A stretch of 64,000 nt of DNA from Zobellella maritima (GCF_003075035.1 NZ_QCZE01000001.1:2046759-2110758), one strand, 5' to 3'; positions 16,988 to 26,163 are shown, numbered from the stretch's first letter. The notes: generated from the sequence alone by a model not told the origin. Made by a program: numbers and translations.

Positions 16988-18916
16988 ATGTTATCCCAGA
17001 ACAGCAAAATCAAAATTCAGAATTTTGGACGCTTCCTGTCCAATATGGTGATGCCCAATATCGGCGCCTTTATCGCCTGGGGCTTTATCACCGCCCTCTT
17101 TATTCCCACCGGTTGGCTGCCGAACGAAACCCTGGCCAACATGGTCGGCCCCATGATCACCTATCTGCTGCCGCTGCTGATTGGTTATACCGGCGGTAAG
17201 CTGGTGGGCGGCGATCGGGGTGCCGTGGTCGGCGCCATTACCACCATGGGGGTAATAGTGGGGACCGATATCCCCATGTTTATGGGCGCCATGATCGTCG
17301 GTCCTGCCGGCGGCTGGGCCATCAAGCACTTCGACAAGGCCATTCACGGCAAGGTGAAGAGCGGCTTCGAGATGCTGGTCAACAACTTCTCGGCGGGTAT
17401 TATCGGCATGATCTGTGCCATTATCGCCTACTTGTTGATCGGTCCCCTGGTCAAGTTGCTGTCCATCACCCTGGCCTCGGGTGTTGGCTTCCTGGTCGAC
17501 GCCGGTCTGCTGCCGCTGACCTCCATCTTTGTGGAAGTGGCCAAGATCCTGTTCCTGAACAACGCCATCAACCATGGTATCTTCACACCGCTCGGGATCC
17601 AGCAGGCCAGTGAATTCGGCCAGTCCATCTTCTTCCTGATCGAAGCCAACCCGGGTCCGGGTATGGGTGTGCTTTTGGCCTATACCCTGTTCGGTCGTGG
17701 TAATGCCAAACAGTCCGCCGCCGGTGCCTCCATCATCCACTTCTTCGGCGGTATTCACGAAATCTACTTCCCCTATGTACTGATGAACCCACGCCTGCTG
17801 CTGGCCGTTATCGCCGGTGGCATGACCGGGGTATTCACCCTGACCCTGTTCAATGCCGGTCTGCAGGCCCCCGCCTCTCCCGGCTCCATCTTCGCGGTGA
17901 TGCTGATGACCCCGAAAGGGGCCCATATGGGTGTCGTGCTGGCCATCCTTGCCTCTACGGCCGTCTCTTTCGTTGTCGCTTCGCTGCTGATGAAAACCCA
18001 GCGCCAGGAAGAAGGTGGCGAGGATGAGCTGGAAGCGGCCTCCGCCCGAATGCAGGCGATGAAAGCCGAAAGCAAGGGCCAGGCCGGTGCCGCGACCATC
18101 ACCAAGGATCCCGCCTCGGTACGCAAGATTATCGTTGCCTGCGATGCGGGTATGGGCTCCAGCGCCATGGCAGCCAGCATGCTCTCCAAAAAGGTGACGG
18201 CGGCAGGACTCGGTATCTCGGTCAGCAACCTGGCGATCAACAACCTGGACGACAGCGTCGATATCGTACTCACCCACAAGGATCTGACCGATCGGGCCCG
18301 TCGCCACGCGCCCCTGGCCGAGCATATCTCGCTCAACAACTTCCTCGACGGTTCCCTCTACGACAGCCTGGTCGCTCGCTTGAGCAAGGCCAGCGCCCCG
18401 GCCGCCGCTGAACCGGCACCGGCCCCCGCAGCAGCGCCCGCCCCTGCCGCTCCCGAGACGGCAGAACAGGGCAGCAATGCTCCCTTCCGGTTGCAGGCAG
18501 CCAACATCCATCTGGGGCTGAGTGCCGCAAACAAGGAAGAGGCCATCCGCTTCGCCGGTGAGCAGCTGGTAAAAGGCGGTTACGTGGAGCCGAGCTACGT
18601 GGACGCCATGCTGGCCCGGGAAAAAATCACGTCAACCTACCTGGGCGAGTCCATCGCCGTGCCTCATGGCACAGTAGAAGCCAAGGATTCGGTGAAGAAG
18701 ACCGGCGTCATTGTCTGCCAGTACCCACAGGGGGTGAAGTTCGGTGACGACGACGATGATATTGCCAAGCTGGTGATCGCCATCGCCGCCCGCAATAACG
18801 AACATCTCGATGTGATCGCCGCCATTACCGGCGCTCTCGACGACGATGACGCCATTGTACGGCTGGCATCTACTCAAAGCGTGGACGAGATACTGCAGGT
18901 ACTTAATCCGGCTTGA
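16988..18916 (+). CDS. mtlA: Mannitol-specific PTS enzyme IICBA
   Basis: A 642-residue phosphotransferase transporter that takes up mannitol and phosphorylates it to mannitol 1-phosphate. Domain order is IIC (about residues 1-340, membrane, with the GIHEIYFPYVLM motif), IIB with the phosphocysteine Cys385 in VACDAGMGSS, and IIA with the phosphohistidine His560 in AVPHGTVEAK. IIB and IIA are joined by an Ala/Pro-rich linker (EPAPAPAAAPAPAAPE), as in enterobacteria. AGGCGGGG precedes the ATG. It is the first gene of mtlA-mtlD-mtlR behind an array of CRP sites, so it should be glucose-repressed through cAMP-CRP. Confidence 0.97.
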   Translation: MLSQNSKIKIQNFGRFLSNMVMPNIGAFIAWGFITALFIPTGWLPNETLANMVGPMITYLLPLLIGYTGGKLVGGDRGAVVGAITTMGVIVGTDIPMFMGAMIVGPAGGWAIKHFDKAIHGKVKSGFEMLVNNFSAGIIGMICAIIAYLLIGPLVKLLSITLASGVGFLVDAGLLPLTSIFVEVAKILFLNNAINHGIFTPLGIQQASEFGQSIFFLIEANPGPGMGVLLAYTLFGRGNAKQSAAGASIIHFFGGIHEIYFPYVLMNPRLLLAVIAGGMTGVFTLTLFNAGLQAPASPGSIFAVMLMTPKGAHMGVVLAILASTAVSFVVASLLMKTQRQEEGGEDELEAASARMQAMKAESKGQAGAATITKDPASVRKIIVACDAGMGSSAMAASMLSKKVTAAGLGISVSNLAINNLDDSVDIVLTHKDLTDRARRHAPLAEHISLNNFLDGSLYDSLVARLSKASAPAAAEPAPAPAAAPAPAAPETAEQGSNAPFRLQAANIHLGLSAANKEEAIRFAGEQLVKGGYVEPSYVDAMLAREKITSTYLGESIAVPHGTVEAKDSVKKTGVIVCQYPQGVKFGDDDDDIAKLVIAIAARNNEHLDVIAAITGALDDDDAIVRLASTQSVDEILQVLNPA

Positions 18917-18943
18917 GCCTGAGCATCAATCATAAAAGAGCAA

Positions 18944-19038
18944 AGAGGAGCCGCTCCGCCGACCGTCATATGCCAAATATGGCATATACGAGCCAACGCG
19001 AATGTAACCACAGCGTGTGGGCGGAGCCGGGCCCCTCT
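18944..19038 (+). repeat. Structured intergenic repeat, copy A (mtlA-mtlD gap)
   Basis: A roughly 95-bp element bounded by imperfect arms (AGAGG...GGAGC/...CCTCT). The family blocks are GCCGACC (18958-18964), an inner 8-bp hairpin ATATGCCA/TGGCATAT (18968-18987, loop AATA), CGAGC, and AGCGTGTGGGCGGAG (19012-19026). The same blocks in the same order occur in copies B and C, but the inner stem has changed sequence while keeping its pairing. It lies within the mtl operon and may act on message stability. Confidence 0.7.
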
Positions 19039-19107
19039 ACCGAGTGCACAGTATCTTGAATTCGTCAGTAACCCGGGACCCTCAGGTCCCCTTGAACAGG
19101 TGAACCC

Positions 19108-20268
19108 ATGACAACCGCTATCCATTTTGGCGCCGGCAACATAGGCCGGGGCTTTATCGGTAAACTGCTGGCCGATTCCGGCATCGAGGTGACCTTTGCC
19201 GACGTCAACCAGCAACTTATCAGCGAACTCCAAAGCCGGCACAGCTATCCGGTGCACATCGTCGGCAGCGAAGTCCGTACCGAGATAGTCACCGGCGTGA
19301 ACGCCGTTGATTCTACCCGCCCCGAGCTGATCGAGCTAATCGCCGACACCGATCTTATTACCACCGCCGTCGGCCCGACCGTGCTCACCCTGATCGCCAA
19401 GACGCTGGCTATCGGCCTGCAACTGCGCTTCGAACGGGACAACCAACGGCCACTCAATATCATCGCCTGCGAAAACCAGGTCCGCGGTACCAGCTTCCTG
19501 AAGGCCGAAGTGCTCAAACATCTGCCCGAACAATATCAGACCAAGCTGGAGCGCCATGTCGGCTTTGTCGACTCGGCGGTGGACCGCATCGTGCCTCCCT
19601 CCGCCGATGCCTCGGATCCGCTGGCGGTGACTGTCGAGTCCTTCAGCGAATGGATAGTGGATCAGACCCAGTTCAAGGGCGATGTCCCCGATATCAAGGG
19701 CATGGAGCCGACAGACAACCTGATGGCCTTTGTTGAACGCAAGCTGTTCACCCTCAACACCGGCCATATCATTACCGCCTACCTGGGCGCCCTGGCGGGC
19801 TATCGCACCATAGGTGAGGCCATCGCCGATGCGGACATCCGGGCTCAGGTCAAGGCTGCCATGCAGGAAAGCGGCGCCGTCCTGGTCAAACGTTATGGTT
19901 TTGACCAAGAGCAGCACCAGGCTTATATAGAGAAGATTCTCGGCCGCTTCGCCAACCCCCATCTGGTGGATGAAATCGACCGGGTCGGTCGCCAACCAAT
20001 TCGCAAGCTGGGTGCCAATGACCGGCTGATCAAGCCGCTGCTGGGCACCCTGGAATATGGCATCGACAACACAAATCTGTTAAAAGGCATTGCGGCGGCG
20101 TTTTTCTATAAAAATGACGCCGATCCGCAAGCGGTAGAATTACAGCAGATGTTGGCCCAACAAGGGCTGCGCCCGGCTCTATCCCACTATACCGGCCTGG
20201 ATCCGGACAGTGCATCTGCCGGTCGCATAGAGGAACTCTATCATCAGCTGAATCGCCATTCTGCATAA
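19108..20268 (+). CDS. mtlD: Mannitol-1-phosphate 5-dehydrogenase
   Basis: A 386-residue enzyme that oxidises mannitol 1-phosphate to fructose 6-phosphate with NAD. The N-terminal nucleotide motif is [16 protein letters not shown], and the middle blocks [28 protein letters not shown] and [16 protein letters not shown] contain the catalytic Lys/Asn/His cluster of the polyol-specific long-chain dehydrogenase family. Length matches E. coli MtlD (382). AGGTGA precedes the ATG. It follows mtlA after 191 bases that hold repeat copy A. Confidence 0.97.
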   Translation: MTTAIHFGAGNIGRGFIGKLLADSGIEVTFADVNQQLISELQSRHSYPVHIVGSEVRTEIVTGVNAVDSTRPELIELIADTDLITTAVGPTVLTLIAKTLAIGLQLRFERDNQRPLNIIACENQVRGTSFLKAEVLKHLPEQYQTKLERHVGFVDSAVDRIVPPSADASDPLAVTVESFSEWIVDQTQFKGDVPDIKGMEPTDNLMAFVERKLFTLNTGHIITAYLGALAGYRTIGEAIADADIRAQVKAAMQESGAVLVKRYGFDQEQHQAYIEKILGRFANPHLVDEIDRVGRQPIRKLGANDRLIKPLLGTLEYGIDNTNLLKGIAAAFFYKNDADPQAVELQQMLAQQGLRPALSHYTGLDPDSASAGRIEELYHQLNRHSA

Positions 20269-20275
20269 TATCCCC

Positions 20276-20298
20276 GGTGAGGCGCCGTTCGCCTCACC
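20276..20298 (+). repeat. Hairpin between mtlD and mtlR
   Basis: GGTGAGGCG (20276-20284) pairs with CGCCTCACC (20290-20298), loop CCGTT, with no T tract. It probably sets the mtlD/mtlR ratio rather than ending transcription. Confidence 0.55.
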
Positions 20299-20377
20299 TG
20301 ACATGATTACTTGTGAGCATCGGGACCAGGAACGGTGATCCAGCTTGATTAATGTTTAGCAGTAAGAGCCCAAGAGC

Positions 20378-20920
20378 ATGATAAACCATGAGCAAGAAGC
20401 CGAGATATTCGAACACCTGAACCAGGCGTCCAGTGCCAGGGGGTTTATTATCGCCATGGTGGATGTGTTCGATAACATGCTCGATCAGCTGATACAGAAG
20501 GTATTCCGCAAAGACGATTATGCTGTCAAATTCGCCGTTGAACCTCTACTCGGCAGCATGGGACCGCTGGCGGATTTGAACGTGCGCCTCAAGCTTATCT
20601 ATGGCCTGGGGGTTATCGCGCAACCCCTGTATCAGGACATAGAGCAGCTGATCAAACTGCGCGACTTCCTCAACCGGCAAGGCCATGACTACCACATGAT
20701 GGATCTGGAAATCACGGAAACCCTGCAGTCACTGCATATGGTCGCCAACATGGAGGTGCAACCCTTCTCCATGCCTGCACCTGCGGCAGATCTGGATCCC
20801 AATCTGCATCAGATGCAACTGGCCCGACAGGAACAGGTCATCCGCTCGGCCCTGATCCTGGCCGTGGCCGACGCCTGTAGTGAGATGATGAGAAGTAACC
20901 CCCTGTTTGCCGGCAGTTAA
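20378..20920 (+). CDS. mtlR: Mannitol operon repressor MtlR
   Basis: A 180-residue helical protein of the MtlR/MltR family, recognised by its position after mtlD and by the blocks IFEHLNQASSARGFIIAMVDVFDNMLDQLI, PLLGSMGPLADLNVRLKLIYGLG and LRDFLNRQGHDYHMMDLEI. MtlR proteins have no obvious DNA-binding domain and in enterobacteria repress mtl in concert with HPr. AAGAG lies before the ATG. It is the last gene of the operon; the 237 bases after it contain only the asd leader and no clear terminator. Confidence 0.93.
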   Translation: MINHEQEAEIFEHLNQASSARGFIIAMVDVFDNMLDQLIQKVFRKDDYAVKFAVEPLLGSMGPLADLNVRLKLIYGLGVIAQPLYQDIEQLIKLRDFLNRQGHDYHMMDLEITETLQSLHMVANMEVQPFSMPAPAADLDPNLHQMQLARQEQVIRSALILAVADACSEMMRSNPLFAGS

Positions 20921-21157
20921 GACGACATCGCCTGCTCCACCCCCAGGCCGGCGCGTGCTCGGTCAAGCAATGCCGCTGCTCACCGAAGCCAATGCCCGCA
21001 ACCTGGCCAACGCCTTACCGCACGATGAGCCCGATAACCGGGGGCCATGCATAAAAAATCACTCCCTTATCTTCGTTTGCCCCTTGCACCTTTGCGCTCA
21101 ATCAGTATTGTGAGGTAGGAAATTTATTTACTCACTTCCAAGGGAAGGCACTTGATT

Positions 21158-22261
21158 ATGAAAAAAGTAGGTCTGGTCGGCTGGCGCGGTATGGTTGGCT
21201 CGGTATTGATGAGCCGCATGGTAGAAGAAGGGGATTTCGCCCGTATCGATCCGGTGTTTTTCACTACATCCCAGGCTGGCCAGCCTGCCCCTGACTTCGG
21301 CAAAGACGCCGGCACCCTGCAGAACGCCTATGATATCGACGCCCTCAAGGCGCTGGATGTGGTCCTGACCTGCCAGGGCGGCGACTACACCAAGGAGGTC
21401 TATCCCAAGCTGCGTGCCGCCGGCTGGAACGGCTACTGGATCGACGCCGCCTCTGCCCTGCGCATGGACGACGAGGCACTGATCGTGCTGGATCCGGTCA
21501 ACGGCAAGCAGATCCAGCAGGCGCTGGACAATGGCGTCAAGACCTTCGTCGGCGGCAACTGCACCGTCAGCCTGATGTTGATGGCCCTGGGCGGCCTGTT
21601 TGAGCAGGATCTGGTCGAGTGGGTGGCGGTGTCTACCTATCAGGCGGCCTCCGGTGGCGGAGCCCGCCATATGCGCGAACTGGTGACCCAGATGGGCATG
21701 CTGCGCGATGAAGTCGCCTCCGAACTGGCCGATCCCTCCTCCGCCATCCTTGAGCTGGAACGCAAGGTCACCGAGAAAACCCGTAGCGGCGAGCTGCCGG
21801 TCGACAACTTCGGGGTCCCCCTGGCCGGTAGCCTGATCCCCTGGATCGACTCCCAGCTGGAAAACGGCCAGAGCCGTGAAGAGTGGAAAGGCCAGGCCGA
21901 AACCAACAAGATCCTCGGCATCGAGCAGGCCATCCCGGTTGACGGCCTGTGCGTGCGCATCGGCGCCCTGCGCTGCCACAGCCAGTCGTTCACCATCAAG
22001 CTGAAGAAAGATCTGCCGATCAGTGACATCGAGCAACTGCTGGCCAGCCACAACGACTGGGTCAAGGTGATCCCCAACGATCGCCAGCTGTCGATGGAAG
22101 AGCTGACCCCGGCCGCGGTCACCGGCACCCTGAGCGTACCGGTCGGTCGTCTGCGCAAGCTGAACATGGGTCCCGAGTACCTGTCTGCCTTTACCGTGGG
22201 CGACCAGCTGCTGTGGGGTGCCGCCGAGCCCCTGCGCCGCATGCTGCACCTGCTGCCGTAA
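21158..22261 (+). CDS. asd: Aspartate-semialdehyde dehydrogenase
   Basis: A 367-residue NADP enzyme that reduces aspartyl phosphate to aspartate semialdehyde on the way to lysine, threonine, methionine and diaminopimelate. It has exactly the E. coli Asd length. The N-terminal motif is [13 protein letters not shown], the catalytic Cys135 lies in GGNCTVSL, and [17 protein letters not shown] contains the active-site Arg/His. AAGGGAAGG lies 9 bases before the ATG at 21158; an in-frame TTG two codons earlier is not needed. Ends in a strong terminator. Confidence 0.97.
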   Translation: MKKVGLVGWRGMVGSVLMSRMVEEGDFARIDPVFFTTSQAGQPAPDFGKDAGTLQNAYDIDALKALDVVLTCQGGDYTKEVYPKLRAAGWNGYWIDAASALRMDDEALIVLDPVNGKQIQQALDNGVKTFVGGNCTVSLMLMALGGLFEQDLVEWVAVSTYQAASGGGARHMRELVTQMGMLRDEVASELADPSSAILELERKVTEKTRSGELPVDNFGVPLAGSLIPWIDSQLENGQSREEWKGQAETNKILGIEQAIPVDGLCVRIGALRCHSQSFTIKLKKDLPISDIEQLLASHNDWVKVIPNDRQLSMEELTPAAVTGTLSVPVGRLRKLNMGPEYLSAFTVGDQLLWGAAEPLRRMLHLLP

Positions 22262-22282
22262 GCGCCATACCTGTTATGTTGA

Positions 22283-22307
22283 AAGCCCGCCACCCGGCGG
22301 GCTTTTT
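22283..22307 (+). terminator. Rho-independent terminator of asd
   Basis: AAGCCCGCC (22283-22291), loop ACCC, GGCGGGCTT (22296-22304) followed by TTTTT. Confidence 0.93.
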
Positions 22308-22401
22308 CGTGGCGGCTGGCCAATCCTAAACTTTGGGCCGGAAATCCAGAGACAACACTGCCACAAATTTTTGTTAACTTTGATGACAGCAAGAAATCGG
22401 A

Positions 22402-22501
22402 CAAAGGGCACTGCTCCTCCGACACGCCGTAAACCCCTCCCTGGGGGCTCAGCCGCGCCATCCGTGGCGCGGATGGTCGGCTGAGCAGACACCCTTTGCC
22501 C
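22402..22501 (-). repeat. Structured intergenic repeat, copy C (inverted)
   Basis: Read on the minus strand it has the family order: outer arm with CTGCTCA, GCCGACC (22475-22481), inner 8-bp hairpin CCGCGCCA/TGGCGCGG (22453-22472), CTGAGC, CAGGGAGGGG, GCGTGTCGGAGG (22416-22427), then the closing outer arm. The outer arms CAAAGGG and CCCTTTG match across the element. It lies between asd and copy B and points the opposite way to B, so the two form a tail-to-tail pair. Confidence 0.7.
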
Positions 22502-22559
22502 TCCTCCGGGCAGCGGAGTCGCCTGATGATTCCTCCAACAGACAGCTCCGGGTCATGGA

Positions 22560-22670
22560 AGAGACAGCAGGGATTGCCTCAGCCGACCGTCACATGCCAT
22601 GGACGGCATGTACCGAGCGTCACAGGGATGTGCTCGAAGCGTGTCGGAGGGAGGCAACCCTGCTGCCTCT
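22560..22670 (+). repeat. Structured intergenic repeat, copy B
   Basis: About 110 bp with long, nearly perfect outer arms (AGAGACAGCAGGG at 22560-22572 and CCCTGCTGCCTCT ending 22670, plus TTGCCTC/GAGGCAA). Inside are GCCGACC (22582-22588), the hairpin ACATGCC/GGCATGT (22592-22611), CGAGCGTCACAGGGATGTG and AGCGTGTCGGAGG (22639-22651). The whole element could fold into a cruciform or three-way structure. The 526-bp gap 22262-22787 is filled by the asd terminator, copies C and B, and the ycaO promoter. Confidence 0.75.
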
Positions 22671-22722
22671 TTATGCGCTATAGCCGATCAGCAGATTAGG
22701 TCTACACTGCCGATCATCCCAC

Positions 22723-22751
22723 TTGTTCAATTTCTGTGCTCGGGTTAGGAT
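22723..22751 (+). promoter_or_regulatory. Promoter of ycaO
   Basis: TTGTTC (22723-22728) and TAGGAT (22746-22751) at 17-bp spacing, about 37 bases before the ycaO start codon. Confidence 0.55.
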
Positions 22752-22787
22752 CGCTCCCCTTTTTGCCGATCACGCCCAAGGAACGCC

Positions 22788-24542
22788 ATGAAAACTTTTA
22801 TTCCCAGCAAAGACGCCGCGCTAGAGGATTCAATTAGCTACTTCCAGCAACAACTGAGCGCCTTGGGCTTTAATATCGAAGAAGCCTCCTGGCTCAACCC
22901 GGTGCCCAATGTATGGTCTGTGCATATCCGCGACAAGGATTGCCCGCTGTGCTTCACCAACGGCAAGGGAGCCAGTAAGAAAGCCGCCCTGGCCTCGGCC
23001 CTGGGTGAATACTTCGAGCGGCTGGCCACCAACTATTTCTTCGCCGACTTCTACCTGGGTCAGGACATCGCCCGGGGCGACTTCGTGCACTATCCCAACG
23101 AAAAGTGGTTCCCGCTGACCCAGGACAACAGCCTGCCGGCCGGGCTGCTCGACGACTATACCCGCGGCTTTTACGATCCCGACGGCGAACTGACCGCCGA
23201 TATGCTGATCGACCTGCAGTCGGGCAATGCCGAACGCGGCATCTGCGCCCTGCCCTTCGCGCGCCAGGACAACGGCCAGACCGTCTATATTCCCATGAAC
23301 ATAGTGGGCAACCTCTACGTATCCAACGGCATGAGCGCCGGCAACACCCGTACCGAGGCCCGCACCCAGGGGCTGTCGGAGGTATTCGAGCGCCATATCA
23401 AAAACCGCATCATCAGTGAGCGCATCAGCCTGCCGACCATTCCCGCCGAGGTCATGGCCCGTTATCCCCATATCCAGGAATCGATCGCGGCACTGGAAGC
23501 GGAAGGCTTCCCCATCCATGCCTTCGATGCCTCCCTGGGCGGCGAATATCCGGTGATCTGCGTGGTGTTGTTCAACCCGGCCAACGGGACCTGCTTCGCC
23601 TCGTTCGGCGCCCATCCCCGCTTTGAGGTGGCCCTGGAACGCACCGTCACCGAGCTGCTGCAGGGCCGTAGCCTGAAGGATCTGGACGTGTTCGTGCCGC
23701 CTTCTTTCGAAGACGACGAAGTGGCCGATCACCACAACCTGGAAACCCACTTCATCGACTCCTCGGGCCTGATCAGCTGGGACATGTTCAAGGAGCAGGC
23801 CGACTTTGAATTTGCCGACTGGGATTTCAGCGGCAGCTCAGAGCAGGAGTTCAGCCACCTGATGGCCATCTTCAACAAGCTGCAGCAGCCGGTGTATATC
23901 GCCGACTACGAGCACCTGGGTGTCTATGCCTGCCGCATCCTGGTGCCCGGCATGTCCGATATCTACCCGGTGGAAGACATGCTGCTGGCCAACAACAACA
24001 TGGGTGCCCACCTGCGCGCCACCATCCTCAGCCTGCCCGGCTCGGATGCCGATGCCGAGCAGCTGATGGGCTTCTATGAGCAGTTGGAAGAGGAAGGCCT
24101 GGACGACTTTACCCGGGTCCGGGAGCTGATAGGCGTCGCACCCAACAAGGGCACCGCCTGGCATACCCTGCGGGTGGGCGAACTGAAAGGCATGCTGGCG
24201 CTGGCCGCCGGCGAGTTGGAAACCGCCCTGGATTATGCCGACTGGACCCTGAGCTTCAATGCCTCGGTCTTCACCGACGCCCGCCAGCGTTACTACCGCT
24301 GCCTGAAGGCTTCCCTGGAACTGCATCTGGACGACAGCCGGCAGCCGGAACAGTACAGGGCCGCCTTCGAAAGCATGTACGGCGCCGATACCGTCGCTCA
24401 GGCCTGGCAGCAGATTGCCGGTACGGCTCGTTTCCACGGCCTGACCGTCGCCGATGAAAGCCTGAAGGACTTTGCCGCCCACCAGGCGCTGCTGGCCACC
24501 TATGAAAAACTGCAAAAGGCCAAGCGCGCCGCCAAGCGCTAA
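22788..24542 (+). CDS. ycaO: YcaO, accessory factor for RimO methylthiolation of ribosomal protein S12
   Basis: A 584-residue protein aligning end to end with E. coli YcaO (586 aa). The YcaO ATP-binding domain occupies about residues 60-390, with KKAALASALGEYFERL, GNTRTEARTQGLSEVFERHIKNRI (the nucleotide- and Mg-binding Glu/Gln/Arg set) and ALERTVTELLQGRSLKDLD. The C-terminal third is a TPR-like helical region that ends in KLQKAKRAAKR, without the PxPxP tail of bacteriocin cyclodehydratases. There is no precursor peptide or partner E1-like gene nearby. Both facts favour the housekeeping role with RimO over natural-product biosynthesis. CAAGGAACG precedes the ATG. Confidence 0.93.
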   Translation: MKTFIPSKDAALEDSISYFQQQLSALGFNIEEASWLNPVPNVWSVHIRDKDCPLCFTNGKGASKKAALASALGEYFERLATNYFFADFYLGQDIARGDFVHYPNEKWFPLTQDNSLPAGLLDDYTRGFYDPDGELTADMLIDLQSGNAERGICALPFARQDNGQTVYIPMNIVGNLYVSNGMSAGNTRTEARTQGLSEVFERHIKNRIISERISLPTIPAEVMARYPHIQESIAALEAEGFPIHAFDASLGGEYPVICVVLFNPANGTCFASFGAHPRFEVALERTVTELLQGRSLKDLDVFVPPSFEDDEVADHHNLETHFIDSSGLISWDMFKEQADFEFADWDFSGSSEQEFSHLMAIFNKLQQPVYIADYEHLGVYACRILVPGMSDIYPVEDMLLANNNMGAHLRATILSLPGSDADAEQLMGFYEQLEEEGLDDFTRVRELIGVAPNKGTAWHTLRVGELKGMLALAAGELETALDYADWTLSFNASVFTDARQRYYRCLKASLELHLDDSRQPEQYRAAFESMYGADTVAQAWQQIAGTARFHGLTVADESLKDFAAHQALLATYEKLQKAKRAAKR

Positions 24543-24590
24543 AGGAAGTGCCCGGTAACCAACATGGTTGCCGGCATTGCCTCAAAGAAC

Positions 24591-24620
24591 AGACCCCGGC
24601 CAGGCCGGGGTCTTGCTTTT
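24591..24620. terminator. Terminator between ycaO and the dsbA-like gene
   Basis: AGACCCCGGC (24591-24600), loop CAG, GCCGGGGTCT (24604-24613), followed on the plus strand by TGCTTTTT. It serves ycaO. Confidence 0.85.
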
Positions 24621-24647
24621 TCAGTCCCTATTACCCGCCGTCAGCCG

Positions 24648-25376
24648 TCAGGATTTCTTATCCTGCAGCATTTGCTGCAGGCCGGCGGTATCAATGGCGC
24701 CCGGGATCAGGGTACCGTCGGCAAACACCAGAGCCGGCGTACCGTTCAACCCCAGGCCGCGAAACAGGGCCATATTCTGGTTGAGCTTGTCGGTAATGCC
24801 CTTGCTGTCGGCCCTGGCCTGCAAGGTATCCACATCCAGCCCGGCCTTGTCGGCAATGCTTTTCAGAGCCCCGGCCTGCACCCGCTGCTGGCTCATCATC
24901 ACCTGATGTAATTCTTCATATTGCCTGGGAGATTCCTGAGCGGCTGCCAGTGCCAGGCGGGCAGCCTTCACCGAATCCGGCCCCAGAATACCGATATCCT
25001 TGACGATCACCTTTAGTTCCGGCTCGGTTTTCAGCACCTCCAGCAGGGTGGCATTGAGGCGCCGGCAGTAGGGACAGTTGTAGTCGGTAAAATACACCAT
25101 CTCGATGCTGCCCTTGGGATTGCCCATGACACCATCCGTCTTGCTGGCAAACAGCAGCTTTGACTGCTCACGAACCTGGGCCTCGAACTGCTTTTGCTGG
25201 GCCAGTCGGTCATTTTCTTCCAGTTTTATGATGGCTTCACGCAGTATTTCGGGCTGCTCAAGCAAGGTTTCCCTGACCAGCTTCTGGAACTCTTCCCTGC
25301 TCATCTCGGCCTGGGCCGTCGGTGCAACAGACAGCATCAACAGGGGAGCAAGGGATAACAGCAGTCGTTTCTTCAT
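24648..25376 (-). CDS. Periplasmic DsbA-family thiol oxidoreductase (ScsC/Com1-like)
   Basis: A 242-residue secreted thioredoxin-fold protein. A signal peptide (MKKRLLLSLAPLLMLSVAPTAQA) is followed by a charged helical stretch (MSREEFQKLVRETLLEQPEILREAI...) that in ScsC/Com1-type proteins drives trimerisation. The catalytic motif is Cys101-Pro-Tyr-Cys104 in FTDYNCPYCRRLN, and the cis-Pro loop is NGTPALVF. The motif CPYC and the trimerisation-like helix suggest an isomerase or a copper-related oxidoreductase rather than a DsbA-type oxidant. No dsbB/dsbD partner is adjacent. The CbiM-like gene lies 71 bases upstream on the same strand and may be cotranscribed. Confidence 0.85.
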   Translation of the reverse strand: MKKRLLLSLAPLLMLSVAPTAQAEMSREEFQKLVRETLLEQPEILREAIIKLEENDRLAQQKQFEAQVREQSKLLFASKTDGVMGNPKGSIEMVYFTDYNCPYCRRLNATLLEVLKTEPELKVIVKDIGILGPDSVKAARLALAAAQESPRQYEELHQVMMSQQRVQAGALKSIADKAGLDVDTLQARADSKGITDKLNQNMALFRGLGLNGTPALVFADGTLIPGAIDTAGLQQMLQDKKS

Positions 25377-25447
25377 AGGGTTCTCGCTTTCAGTAGAGTG
25401 TGATCTCAGTAACAGACAGGCTCAGCTGCAAAAAGTGCTCATCCGCA

Positions 25448-26110
25448 TTACTTATTCAGATAGTCCCGATCATAAAAAGTACAGACCCACTGGGGACGGA
25501 ATACAACCAGCAGGGTCAGCGCCATGCCATTGAGCAGGGCTTCGGGAAACAGCAATAGGGGTAGTATGCTCAGATAATTATCGACTACCGTATTCCAGCT
25601 ATAGATACCAGCATCGGCAATATAAACGGCAAAGGCAATGCTTTTCACGGCAATTGCCAGCGCACCATTGAAAAAACCGGCAACAAAAATATACACAAAC
25701 AGATGGCGGGTTAAGTAGCTGTAGCTCAACAAAAACACGAAATAGCTGGTGGAGATGGGTAATATCACCCCCAGCATCAGATTCATCCCAAAATGCGCCC
25801 AGCCCTCGAAACCGAACAGAGTCACCAGCAACAGGCTGAGCAGCGCCATAAACTGGCTCATACGCCAGCCCAGCATCAGGGCAAGCGTGGTCAATCCCAG
25901 GAAGTGAAACTCCAGCCCCTCCTTGATACCCGCCTGCAACATCCACAGCGGCACCAGGGCGATGGCACTGCCGAAGCACAGATGCTGATAAGACTTGTCG
26001 CTTAGCAACCGGGACCAGTTAGCTCCCCGGCCGGCCAATACCAGTATGCCCAGATTCAGCAACCACAGGATCAATGCGGACTCCTTTTTATCATGACTAT
26101 GGCCTTCCAT
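25448..26110 (-). CDS. CbiM-like integral membrane protein (COG3235 type, energy-coupling-factor permease-like)
   Basis: A 220-residue membrane protein with six or seven hydrophobic segments. The block EGWAHFGMNLMLGVILPISTSYFVFLLSY, including the conserved Trp-x-His, and FPEALLNGMALTLLVVFRP near the C-terminus are characteristic of the CbiM-like COG3235 group, related to the substrate-binding S/M component of cobalt or nickel ECF transporters. The N-terminus starts MEGHSHDKK, with two closely spaced His that could bind metal. No ECF ATPase or CbiQ gene is near, so transport is unproven. Its start overlaps the end of a short Arg-rich leader frame, and the gene itself has only a weak ribosome site. 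Confidence 0.7.
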   Translation of the reverse strand: MEGHSHDKKESALILWLLNLGILVLAGRGANWSRLLSDKSYQHLCFGSAIALVPLWMLQAGIKEGLEFHFLGLTTLALMLGWRMSQFMALLSLLLVTLFGFEGWAHFGMNLMLGVILPISTSYFVFLLSYSYLTRHLFVYIFVAGFFNGALAIAVKSIAFAVYIADAGIYSWNTVVDNYLSILPLLLFPEALLNGMALTLLVVFRPQWVCTFYDRDYLNK

Positions 26111-26147
26111 ACTCTTGGGACGAGCGTCGGCTCGAGCGCCTTGTCAT
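26097..26147 (-). CDS. Putative 16-residue Arg-rich leader peptide upstream of the CbiM-like gene
   Basis: The frame reads MTRRSSRRSSQEYGRP and stops at TAG, with GGAGGA 5 bases before its ATG, a much better ribosome site than that of the following gene. It overlaps the start of the downstream gene by 14 bases in another frame. This is the geometry of translational coupling, and five of sixteen codons are Arg. It may be a regulatory leader or a chance frame; nothing is known of such a peptide. Confidence 0.3.
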   Translation of the reverse strand: MTRRSSRRSSQEYGRP

Positions 26148-26163
26148 GGAAGTCCTCCATCCG

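Noticed and set aside
16991-18511. 506-codon open frame on the minus strand opposite mtlA
   Set aside because: Same reason; the plus strand encodes an unmistakable mannitol PTS transporter, and the antisense product has no recognisable features.
22788-24542. YcaO as part of a ribosomal-peptide natural-product cluster
   Set aside because: It aligns full length with housekeeping E. coli YcaO, lacks the PxPxP tail, and has no precursor, E1-like or transporter gene beside it.
26074-26160. Alternative 29-codon leader starting at 26160 (minus strand)
   Set aside because: Its ribosome site is poorer than that of the 16-codon frame, and the GGAGGA it contains is better explained as the site of the latter.
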